Shown: one piece after another, positions 26,029 through 34,121 of the stretch | Layout: each line of letters opens with the position of its first letter | How positions within the stretch are numbered: position 1 is the first letter of the stretch | NCBI RefSeq assembly: GCF_017744155.1 | Contig: NZ_JAGHQT010000005.1 | Location: 186,001 to 250,000, forward strand | Direction: 5' to 3' | Length of the DNA stretch: 64,000 nucleotides | Source: Endozoicomonas sp. G2_1 | Lineage (GTDB): Bacteria > Pseudomonadota > Gammaproteobacteria > Enterobacterales > Alteromonadaceae | The notes under the pieces: model-generated | Databases searched by the model: none | Seen by the model: only the letters and a program-made list of their open reading frames with translations | Told to the model about the DNA's origin: nothing | Position numbers and translations under genes: made by a program

Positions 26029-26871
26029 ATGAAGTCTTCTATCACTAATGCAATGACTGTTGATGTTGAAGACTATTTTCAAGTATCAGCATTTGAAGGT
26101 GTTATCGAGCGCGATGATTGGCAAAAGCTCCCCCTTCGAGTCGAGCGAAATACTCATCGCTTGCTTGAAGTTTTTGAGCAATACCAGATTAAATCCACAT
26201 TTTTTACTTTGGGCTGGGTAGCAGAGCGCTGTCCGACGCTGATTAAAGCAATTGTTGATGCAGGCCACGAGCTCGCAAGCCATGGTTATGGACACCAGCG
26301 CGCAACTCAAATGGATAAAGCACAATTTCAACACGACGTAGAGCGCAGTAAAAAGTTATTAGAAGATTGTGCAGGTGTTGAGATCATTGGCTATCGAGCG
26401 CCGAGTTTTTCAGTGAATGACAGTAATACTTGGGTGTACGATATTCTCGTCGAGCTAGGCTTTAAGTACAGCTCAAGTACTTACCCTATTGCCCACGATT
26501 TGTACGGCGTTCCAGATTGGCCAAGATTCAAATACACAAGGCCTGAGGGGATTGTCGAGATTCCTATCCCAACGATTACCAAAGGTGATAAAAATATTGG
26601 CATTGGCGGTGGTGGTTATTTTAGGCTCTACCCTTATTGGATGTCGCAAAAACGTATTAATCGTTATTTATCCGAAGAAAAACAACCCTATAGTTTTTAC
26701 TTCCATCCATGGGAAATTGATGCTGAGCAACCGAGAGTAGAGGGCGCTTCAATAAAGTCTAAAATAAGACATTACATCAATTTATCTAGAATGGAGCCTA
26801 AGATCATCAGGCTACTTGAAGACTATCGTTGGTCTACAATGGCCGATGTTTATGAGATCAAGCCAAGGTAA
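26029..26871 (+). CDS. XrtA-system polysaccharide deacetylase
   Basis: The 280-residue carbohydrate esterase (NodB-type) begins at the ATG at 26029, four bases after the previous stop; a longer reading from TTG at 25999 overlaps the preceding gene and adds no conserved residues. The metal-binding motif VDVEDYF is at 11-17, HELASHGYGHQ follows, and YRAPSFSV is the third family motif. A C-terminal DUF3473 domain (from about 205) is typical of the XrtA variant. It would remove N-acetyl groups from the glycan, in the cytoplasm or periplasm; no signal peptide is seen. Confidence 0.92.
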   Translation: MKSSITNAMTVDVEDYFQVSAFEGVIERDDWQKLPLRVERNTHRLLEVFEQYQIKSTFFTLGWVAERCPTLIKAIVDAGHELASHGYGHQRATQMDKAQFQHDVERSKKLLEDCAGVEIIGYRAPSFSVNDSNTWVYDILVELGFKYSSSTYPIAHDLYGVPDWPRFKYTRPEGIVEIPIPTITKGDKNIGIGGGGYFRLYPYWMSQKRINRYLSEEKQPYSFYFHPWEIDAEQPRVEGASIKSKIRHYINLSRMEPKIIRLLEDYRWSTMADVYEIKPR

Positions 26872-26889
26872 GGATAACCTTTAGCAATT

Positions 26890-28386
26890 ATGAAAGTGAC
26901 AAGCTCTCCAAACACATTGATAGCTGTTTTTGCCATCGCTTTGGTTGTCTGGCTGGTGAGCTTTTATCAAGGAATCACAACGGCTTACGATGTCTGGATT
27001 ATCTCAGAAATTTTTAATCATTGTTTATTCGTACTGCCGTGCTCACTCTACTTTATTTATCGAAAACGCGTTGAGTTAATCAGAACTGGATTTCAGCCAA
27101 CGCTGTTGCCTTTGGTTATTGTTGCAGGATGTTTATTCGTTCAACTCTTTGGTGAGGTAGGTGGCATAAATATTTTTATGCACATAGCGACATTTGTTGC
27201 ATTACCTTGCCTTATTTGGTCGTTAATAGGTCATCAAGCGGCTAAAGTTATTGCGTTTCCATTGTCATTTATTTTGTTTTGTATTCCTGTTGGCGACCAG
27301 TTAGTTCCCTACTTGCAGGAGCTGACTACGGATATTGCGGTACCGATGTTAAAACTCACAGGGGTGCCAATATTTCGCAACGGTCTGTATTTAGAGATTC
27401 CAGAGGGGCGTTTTTTAGTTGCAGAAGCTTGTTCTGGCATTAGCTTCTTAATTAGCTCTATCGTTTTTGGCTTTTTTTATTCTTATATTTCTTTTAGCAG
27501 TCTCAAACGGCGTATCGCCTTTATTGCTGCATCGTGTATTGTGCCAATATTAGCTAATGCGATTAGAGTCTATGGCATTGTTTTAATTGGTCATATCAGT
27601 GATATGGAGCACGCAGTTGGCACTGATCATTTAGTTTACGGCGGTGTGTTTTTTGGCATTGTCTTGTTCTTATTAATCATTATTGGTGAGCAGTTTAGAG
27701 ATATTATTAAAGCAGGTGATGGCAATACTAGCTCTTGCGAACAAGACAATCAGCAAGTGCAAGGTGACTACAATATTCTTCCTTTTTCTGTTTTGATCGT
27801 ATTAGCCACATTACAGCAAATTTGGTACTGGCAGGTGTCAAACGTTGATATTACTAAGTTTAATAACCCAATCATTGCTGAAGTATCTAATGTGAATTTT
27901 GTTGAACAACGAATTATCAGTTGGCAACCTGAATTTGATGCGCCGGACGCTATGATAAGTGGTGTTTTTAAGCACTTAGCGCTCAATATTGATGCCTATA
28001 TTTACTATTATAATGGCGATAAAGGTGAACTTATTTCATCTGCTCACAGGCTCTATAATGATCAAAATTGGTCGTTAGTTGCCAACCAAACACTTTATAT
28101 CAATGGTGATCCTGTAACCTTATCGGAGGTTGCCTCTCTTTCATACGGACGCCGGATAATTATGCATTGGTTTGAAGTTGAAGGAAGGCATTTTAATAGC
28201 CAGACCAAAGCTAAATTATATCAGGCCTACTTGTTACTGAGTGGTCAGCAAGCAAGAGGCGCTAAAATCTTACTTTCTGTACCAAAACAACGTGATCATC
28301 AAAATGCTTTTAGTGATTATGTTGCTCAATCTTATCAAGCGATTCGGTATCAACTTTATCAATCAGTAAGAGTAAATAATCAGTAG
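26890..28386 (+). CDS. xrtA: exosortase A with fused EpsI domain
   Basis: Exosortase A is a multi-pass transpeptidase-like enzyme that processes and anchors proteins carrying a PEP-CTERM tail. The exosortase part (about 1-270) has membrane helices and the catalytic residues Cys181 (EACSG), Arg226 (NAIRV) and His247 (DHLVYG). Residues about 290-498 form an EpsI-like periplasmic domain, with a membrane segment at about 299-316. This fusion is the known XrtA form. It follows the deacetylase by 18 bp. Its stop overlaps the opposing beta-helix gene by 7 bp, tail to tail. No PEP-CTERM substrate was found in the window. Confidence 0.95.
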   Translation: MKVTSSPNTLIAVFAIALVVWLVSFYQGITTAYDVWIISEIFNHCLFVLPCSLYFIYRKRVELIRTGFQPTLLPLVIVAGCLFVQLFGEVGGINIFMHIATFVALPCLIWSLIGHQAAKVIAFPLSFILFCIPVGDQLVPYLQELTTDIAVPMLKLTGVPIFRNGLYLEIPEGRFLVAEACSGISFLISSIVFGFFYSYISFSSLKRRIAFIAASCIVPILANAIRVYGIVLIGHISDMEHAVGTDHLVYGGVFFGIVLFLLIIIGEQFRDIIKAGDGNTSSCEQDNQQVQGDYNILPFSVLIVLATLQQIWYWQVSNVDITKFNNPIIAEVSNVNFVEQRIISWQPEFDAPDAMISGVFKHLALNIDAYIYYYNGDKGELISSAHRLYNDQNWSLVANQTLYINGDPVTLSEVASLSYGRRIIMHWFEVEGRHFNSQTKAKLYQAYLLLSGQQARGAKILLSVPKQRDHQNAFSDYVAQSYQAIRYQLYQSVRVNNQ

Positions 28387-29519
28387 TCAATGAAACCAGC
28401 GAGTTTGGTTTTGATGATTGCTTTTGTCTTTGTATAGTCAATAGTATTACTTAACACGATTGCTGAACCACCATTCCTTGACTGTATAAGCTTATTGGTA
28501 GTGTTATTTGCAATTAACACTTCACTGGTTTTTTTAAATCGATATTCAATCGCGTTTGGGTATCTGTGCTCCAAAAATATTAGATTTTTGACAATATTAG
28601 TTTCAGGGCTGTCTTCTAAAATTATTCCTGTGTCTGCAAATGGATGGCTATTGTTGGCGTGATAAATAACGTTATCACTAATGATTCCACCAAACTGGCC
28701 GAATTTTATGTTCTTGTGACGATTGTTGCGCATGCCAAAACCGATACCGCGGTCTGAATTGACGATAAGATTATTACTCACAGTATTTTGTTCACTGTTG
28801 TTCCATATATGTATTGCATGTTCAGCAATATGATCTTTGGGACTGGCAATACTGTCAAAAACATTATTAGTAATTTGCCAATTGGTTATGCCGTGAGCAT
28901 CTATACCGCCAATGTAATAGTTTGGTCCAATACCTTTGGTGTAGCGAAATAAGCAGTGCGCGACAATTCCTGATTTAGAGCGACTTTGCGGTAGCTTGTC
29001 ATTGTAACTAACTTTGAGTAGTTGCTCATAACTGTTTTGCAAAACGCTATGAGTAATTGTTGGATTATCAGCATTGCTCTCTCCAACAATTTGAATGAGG
29101 TGATTGCCAGCATGCTCCAAAGTCACTCCAGCTAGAAATAAACTTTTACCAGAAATCCAGAGTAAGTTATCAACATCGCGAGTTGCCCTCATACCGTTGC
29201 CGGAAATCCTGATTGCAAAAGGGTTTTTGGGGTCGCCAATGATTGAAATATTGTTACCTGATATTTGTAATGTACTTTTTATTTGGTAGTGGCCCGGTTT
29301 AAGCTTTATTAGAGTATTGTTTTTTTGATTAGCCAACTTTATCGCGTTGATGAGTTCAGAGCTTGAGCTTACAGTACTGGTGTACTTGAAAGGTGGCAGT
29401 GCTATTGGCGTTAGGTTGTTGAGAAAATATCCTTCAGTATCTATTGATATCGCCTGTGTGTTTGCTACGACGAAGAAAAAAAGTACTAGGGCTAAGTTTA
29501 TGAAGCGCCTAAGGTTCAT
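28380..29519 (-). CDS. secreted right-handed beta-helix protein
   Basis: The 379-residue protein has a signal peptide (MNLRRFINLALVLFFFVVANTQA) and then a parallel beta-helix made of repeated short strands, with many Asn ladders (for example ITNNVFDS, VSNNLIVN, IISDNVIYHANN). Such folds occur in polysaccharide lyases, epimerases (AlgG-like) and glycosidases acting on glycans. The location between the exosortase and acyltransferase genes suggests that it modifies or trims the exopolysaccharide in the periplasm or outside. Catalytic residues were not assigned. Its start overlaps the acyltransferase stop by 11 bp, so it is the last gene of a three-gene minus-strand unit. Confidence 0.82.
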   Translation of the reverse strand: MNLRRFINLALVLFFFVVANTQAISIDTEGYFLNNLTPIALPPFKYTSTVSSSSELINAIKLANQKNNTLIKLKPGHYQIKSTLQISGNNISIIGDPKNPFAIRISGNGMRATRDVDNLLWISGKSLFLAGVTLEHAGNHLIQIVGESNADNPTITHSVLQNSYEQLLKVSYNDKLPQSRSKSGIVAHCLFRYTKGIGPNYYIGGIDAHGITNWQITNNVFDSIASPKDHIAEHAIHIWNNSEQNTVSNNLIVNSDRGIGFGMRNNRHKNIKFGQFGGIISDNVIYHANNSHPFADTGIILEDSPETNIVKNLIFLEHRYPNAIEYRFKKTSEVLIANNTTNKLIQSRNGGSAIVLSNTIDYTKTKAIIKTKLAGFIDY

Positions 29520-30096
29520 TACGCATTCTTATTATTTTGGCGGGGTTACCTGCAACAACAGCATAGGCAGGGACATTGTTAATAACAACTGAGCCGGCAG
29601 CGACAACTGCGTGTTTTCCTACGTTCGCCATAATGATTGCACCATTGCCAAGCCAACAGTCCTGTCCAATTGATATTTTGCTAAATGTTCCTCCTTGGTC
29701 TTTAATTGGCGTGTTTAAATCATCAATATTGTGTTGGCCTTTGCCACTGAGAATATGAACACCACTGCCCAGCAAGGTATTTTCACCAATATCACATTTG
29801 CCAATGTTACACTGCGGCCCAATGTAAACACCTTGACCGATAGATGTATCTTTTTGCGAGAAAAGTGTTGCAAAGCTAATCACTGCGTTAGGGTGACAGT
29901 CAGTCATTACAAAACGGTAAAACCCTGTTCTGATAAAGCTTCCTATTTTACCGGGAAATAAGCTCATAAATTGTGCATAGGCGGTAAACAAAGCATCTTT
30001 ATTCAAAGCTGATGCAAGCAGCAAATAACTGATAGTGATTGGCAGCGTAAGAACTGCAAAAATTCCAAATATAAGCTGTTTAATTAGTTCTTTCAT
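29509..30096 (-). CDS. left-handed beta-helix acyltransferase (hexapeptide repeat)
   Basis: The 195-residue protein has N-terminal hydrophobic residues (about 8-32) and hexapeptide repeats (about 75-185) such as IGQGVYIGPQCNIGKCDIGENTLL, ending in the common VVAGNPAKIIRMR motif of O-acetyltransferases. It would transfer an acetyl group from acetyl-CoA to a sugar of the glycan. The position between the beta-helix protein and the XrtA-type glycosyltransferase supports a role in decorating the repeat unit. The acceptor is unknown. Confidence 0.88.
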   Translation of the reverse strand: MKELIKQLIFGIFAVLTLPITISYLLLASALNKDALFTAYAQFMSLFPGKIGSFIRTGFYRFVMTDCHPNAVISFATLFSQKDTSIGQGVYIGPQCNIGKCDIGENTLLGSGVHILSGKGQHNIDDLNTPIKDQGGTFSKISIGQDCWLGNGAIIMANVGKHAVVAAGSVVINNVPAYAVVAGNPAKIIRMRNEP

Positions 30097-30105
30097 CGTT
30101 TTTAC

Positions 30106-31314
30106 TTAAATATTTTCTAGCTCTTGGCTCAAGGGAGTTAATTTACTTGACCAAGAGTATTTTTGATTGATCAAGTTTATGGCAGATGATCTAATTTGAT
30201 TTTTTAGCTGGCTATCGTTGTCTAATCGCTGGATTTGCTTCACAAATTCGTCTGCATTGTTAGCTAGTAGAATATGCTCGTCGTTAATACAGTCTATACC
30301 TTCAGCACCCATTGGCGTTGATATTACCGGTAGCCCACAGGCGAATGCTTGTAGTATTTTGTTCTGCACACCACGTGCGAGTCTAAAAGGGGCAACGAAG
30401 TAATCAGCACCATGATAATAAGGAAGAATGTCGTCAACAAACCCAGTGACAGTAATACCTTGGTATTTTTTTAATTCACTTACTGCGGAATTGGGGTTCA
30501 TGCCCGCAATAACAAATTTAGCTTCGGGATAATGTTGAATTATTTGTTGCCAGCACTGTTCAACAAACCATACAACTGCATCTACATTCGGCTTATAGTC
30601 CATTACACCAGTAAAAATAAACACGGGACTTGAGTTGTTGGGTAAGGTATCAGGCGGATAAAAGTTATCTGTATCCATACCATTACCCAGAGCCTTTACG
30701 TTATCTGCTTGAGATATTTTTTGTTTGAATAATTCAACTTCTTTATCAGAAATTAAGTAACAAGTGTCGAATGTCTCGGCAATTTTTTGTTCATAGCCTG
30801 CGATTAATTTGTGCTCTCTTTGATAGATGTAGCGCATTAGTAATGATGATGTATCGGCGTATTGGCGCCACTTATCAGAATCGAGATCCATAAAGTCCAT
30901 GATCAATTTGGGTTTATGAGTTAATTCAGCGAGCCTTCGTGAATTAAAAATGTATTTTGCCATTGCTGAGCTAGTACAGATGATTGCATCTATGTGTTTT
31001 GTGTGTAATATCGAATCAAATTGTTGCTGTAATTGCTTGCAGTAAAAGTTTTCTACACTCAATGCTGAGCCAATGATAAAGCCTTTCATCAATTTTATTT
31101 TTTTCGATGCGCCATCAAAGAGCTTTGTATCAACGTTGCTGAACTGTTTAGATAACTCTGTCGCATTGTTTTTGTCGTTCGAACTTTCAGCAGGAGACAT
31201 AACGATGATTTCGTTACTGCGCTCTGAAAGGTATTTGATTTGATTATATGTTCGAATTTTTTCCCCTTTATTCGCAGGGTAGGGAATACGTTGAGCGATA
31301 ACTAAAATGTTCAC
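30106..31314 (-). CDS. XrtA-system glycosyltransferase (GT4-like)
   Basis: The 402-residue GT-B fold protein starts MNILVIAQRIPYPANKGEKIRTYNQI, the opening of the XrtA/PEP-CTERM-associated sugar transferase 1 family. The C-terminal donor-binding part contains VFTGVMDYKPN, FVAPFRLARGVQNKILQAFA and GLPVISTPMGAEGI. It should add a sugar to the lipid-linked repeat unit. It heads a three-gene minus-strand unit, divergent from the next glycosyltransferase with 193 bp between them; in that gap a palindrome TGCTTTTAAAAGCA lies at 31443-31456. Confidence 0.9.
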   Translation of the reverse strand: MNILVIAQRIPYPANKGEKIRTYNQIKYLSERSNEIIVMSPAESSNDKNNATELSKQFSNVDTKLFDGASKKIKLMKGFIIGSALSVENFYCKQLQQQFDSILHTKHIDAIICTSSAMAKYIFNSRRLAELTHKPKLIMDFMDLDSDKWRQYADTSSLLMRYIYQREHKLIAGYEQKIAETFDTCYLISDKEVELFKQKISQADNVKALGNGMDTDNFYPPDTLPNNSSPVFIFTGVMDYKPNVDAVVWFVEQCWQQIIQHYPEAKFVIAGMNPNSAVSELKKYQGITVTGFVDDILPYYHGADYFVAPFRLARGVQNKILQAFACGLPVISTPMGAEGIDCINDEHILLANNADEFVKQIQRLDNDSQLKNQIRSSAINLINQKYSWSSKLTPLSQELENI

Positions 31315-31507
31315 AACAGTAGTCTTTTTTGTTTATCTAATTAACAAGTAGCTTATCCTATTATTGATCGAACTTTTAATTAATTTTGAGTTGAATTTAT
31401 TTTTCAGCAACGTTACCTATTTGAAGAGCACAATATAACGCTTGCTTTTAAAAGCATTTTACCATCAAATAATTACATATTTTTGTTAACTTTACCCTCG
31501 TTAATAT

Positions 31508-32665
31508 ATGAAAAGAAAAACGCTAGTGCTCACTGAAAATTTTCCGCCAATGTCTGGAGGCAGTGGGCGTTGGTTTTGGGAGCTATATTCTCGGCTGCCC
31601 AAAAATGATTATTTAATTGTTGCTGACGAGGGCACTGAAGCTAACGATTTTGATAAAACACATGATTTAAACGTAATCCGAATGCCGTTGAAAAGTAACG
31701 AATGGGGGTTGCGTAGTTTAACCGGGCTTAAATTCTACTTTAATTCATATCGGCGATTAAGACGAGTCATCAAAGAGCATGGCATCACTCATATTCATAC
31801 TGGTCGAGTGATTCATGAGGGAGTTATCGCTTGGCTCTTAAGTTTGTCTTTAGGGGTAAAGTTCTTAACTTATGTGCATGGTGAAGATGTTGAAACTGCG
31901 GCTATGAGTAGAGAGTATAACTTCTTAGTTAAACTCGTTTGTAGTAAAGCGGAAATGATTATTTGTAATAGTGAAAATAGCCGTACGATAGTGGAACGAC
32001 TTGGTTATGCTAGTGGAGATAAAATCGTTGTTTTAAACCCTGGTGTTGATTCAACAAAATTTATACCTAGTAAGGTTGATGAAAGGTTTCGCCAGCAACT
32101 TGGTTGGCATAATAAAAAAGTGATTATTACTGTTGGTCGACTACAGCAGCGCAAAGGCCAAGATAAAATGATCGCGGCAATGCCCGATATTTTGACACAT
32201 CACCCTGATGCCCTTTATGCCGTGATAGGTCGAGGTGAGTGTGCCGGGTTACTTAAAGGTTTGATTGAAAAGCATGGCTTACAAAACAGTGTTCAGCTAT
32301 TAGATGAAGTGTCTGATGAGCAAATGATAAAGTGTTATCAGCAGTGTGACTTATTTATTTTACCCAACCGAACTATTGAAAGCGATATAGAGGGGTTTGG
32401 TATGGTACTTGTTGAAGCTCAGTCATGCGCAAAGCCCGTAGTAGCAGGAGACTCTGGTGGTACGAGAGAGACAATGTTAGTCGGTCAATCTGGTTTTATT
32501 ATCGATTGCACGTCTTCTGAAAATATTGCTAAGGAATTGAGTAAAATACTCGATGATGAGGATTTTATGGATTCAATGGGTAAAGTAGGAAGACAGCATG
32601 TAGAAAACACTCTCGACTGGTTAGCGCATACGGAAAAAGCTAAGCAATTGTTTTTAAAAATATAA
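31508..32665 (+). CDS. glycosyltransferase family 4
   Basis: A 385-residue retaining GT-B glycosyltransferase. N-terminal acceptor domain begins with LTENFPPMSGGSGRWFWEL, a GT4-type glycine-rich loop, and the C-terminal domain has TVGRLQQRKGQD, the donor-binding E-x7-E region in EGFGMVLVEAQSCAKPVV and GGTRE. It is followed 16 bp later by a flippase gene on the same strand, so the two may act on the same repeat unit. The donor sugar cannot be read from the sequence. Confidence 0.9.
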   Translation: MKRKTLVLTENFPPMSGGSGRWFWELYSRLPKNDYLIVADEGTEANDFDKTHDLNVIRMPLKSNEWGLRSLTGLKFYFNSYRRLRRVIKEHGITHIHTGRVIHEGVIAWLLSLSLGVKFLTYVHGEDVETAAMSREYNFLVKLVCSKAEMIICNSENSRTIVERLGYASGDKIVVLNPGVDSTKFIPSKVDERFRQQLGWHNKKVIITVGRLQQRKGQDKMIAAMPDILTHHPDALYAVIGRGECAGLLKGLIEKHGLQNSVQLLDEVSDEQMIKCYQQCDLFILPNRTIESDIEGFGMVLVEAQSCAKPVVAGDSGGTRETMLVGQSGFIIDCTSSENIAKELSKILDDEDFMDSMGKVGRQHVENTLDWLAHTEKAKQLFLKI

Positions 32666-32681
32666 TTGCTGTGGTGGATGA

Positions 32682-34121
32682 ATGGCTACCAAACTAATCA
32701 AGAGCTCATTACTTTCATCTGGAGCTCAACTGCTCAATAAATCTCTTGGTTTAATTAGTACGCTAGTTTTGGCGAGAATTTTGACACCTGGTGACTTTGC
32801 ATTAATTGCCGTTGTTTCAATAGTACTTTATTTTTTTGATATATTGTCAAACAGCGGCAGTGAACAATATGTTATTCAAAAAACAAGATTATCTCCAAAA
32901 GACTTAAATACCGCGTGGACGTTAGATCTTTTAATAAAAATAGCTATATGTGTGCTATTGATCGTATTGGGCCCATTAGTAGTAACATGGCTAGAAAAGC
33001 CTGAGATTGCGACGGGTTTACAATGTGCGTCGTTGGTTTTAGTTTTTAATGCACTGAAACAGCCTCGTTTAATGATGTTGAAACGCCAGCTAAATTATCA
33101 GTTTTTGTTTCGGTTAAACTTGGCTCAAAAATTATTGGCTTTTACCAGCGTTTTATCACTAGCGTATGTGTTAAAAAGCTTTTGGGCGTTCGTTATCGCT
33201 GACTTGGTTGCTGCCGTTTTTCTATGTCTTGTCTCTTATATATGTTTACCTAAGGCACCTAGGCTCACGTTAATTAATGTTCAACTACAGTGGCAATTTT
33301 CTAAATGGCTTTTAGGTAAAAATATTCTTGGTTACTTGCGCTCCCAAATAGATACGCTATTTGTTTCAAAGTTTTTTAGTAATCAGTTATTAGGCAATTA
33401 CCATATGGCGAGAGAGGTAGCTATGTTACCTGCTCACCACTTTTTGGCTCCTGCTATTGAGCCATTACTCGCCTCGTTTAAGGATAATAAACACAATAAA
33501 CCAGAATTAGCCCAGCAATTTAATAAGGCATTATTGGTATTATCATTAATTGCCTCGCCTATTTGTGTATTTATCATGTTTTATGGCGATTTAATTGTGA
33601 CTGTCTTACTTGGTGAGCAGTGGCAAAGTGCGGGCAGTTTGCTTGCTATTTTCTCTTTATTGTTTGTTTATTGGGTGTATCTATTATTATTGGAAGCCCT
33701 ATTGACAGCTCTGGGTAAAGTTCGTTTATTATTTATTCTTGATTTAATTTCGTTACTGGTTATTTTTGCGACACTTTATTTTTCCATTACTTTTTCGGTT
33801 AATATTAATAATCTTGCTGCCGTTCGAGCGCTTACTGGCATTGTGATAACAGTATTGACTGTAATCATCTGTATTGGATTAATAAACGCGACATTGATTA
33901 AAGTTTTTACAACAATAATTTGGCCAGTAATACCGTCACTAATAGCAGCCTATATCATCTCTGCATTTGATGTTTTAGCTAGCTCGGCTTTCTTGTTACT
34001 TTTGTTAAAAGGCACGGTATATTGTCTGGTTTTCGGCTTTCTGAGCTTAATGCAGTTAATGTTAAAACGAGAGAACGAAGACTATCGTTTTGTACTCAAA
34101 CTGCTTAACGTTAAAATCTAA
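32682..34121 (+). CDS. polysaccharide repeat-unit flippase (Wzx-like), copy 1
   Basis: The 479-residue protein is a MOP-superfamily flippase that moves undecaprenyl-linked oligosaccharide across the inner membrane. Hydrophobic segments recur through the whole length (about 12-14 helices), starting with SGAQLLNKSLGLISTLVLARILTPGDFAL, a Polysacc_synt-type start. It is encoded 16 bp after a GT4 gene. The stop codon TAA shares four bases (34118-34121) with the opposing stop of the HzsA-related gene. Confidence 0.9.
   Translation: MATKLIKSSLLSSGAQLLNKSLGLISTLVLARILTPGDFALIAVVSIVLYFFDILSNSGSEQYVIQKTRLSPKDLNTAWTLDLLIKIAICVLLIVLGPLVVTWLEKPEIATGLQCASLVLVFNALKQPRLMMLKRQLNYQFLFRLNLAQKLLAFTSVLSLAYVLKSFWAFVIADLVAAVFLCLVSYICLPKAPRLTLINVQLQWQFSKWLLGKNILGYLRSQIDTLFVSKFFSNQLLGNYHMAREVAMLPAHHFLAPAIEPLLASFKDNKHNKPELAQQFNKALLVLSLIASPICVFIMFYGDLIVTVLLGEQWQSAGSLLAIFSLLFVYWVYLLLLEALLTALGKVRLLFILDLISLLVIFATLYFSITFSVNINNLAAVRALTGIVITVLTVIICIGLINATLIKVFTTIIWPVIPSLIAAYIISAFDVLASSAFLLLLLKGTVYCLVFGFLSLMQLMLKRENEDYRFVLKLLNVKI

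Noticed and set aside
31443-31456. TGCTTTTAAAAGCA as terminator
   Set aside because: It is a short AT-rich palindrome in a divergent promoter region; termination makes no sense there, and a regulator site is only a guess.
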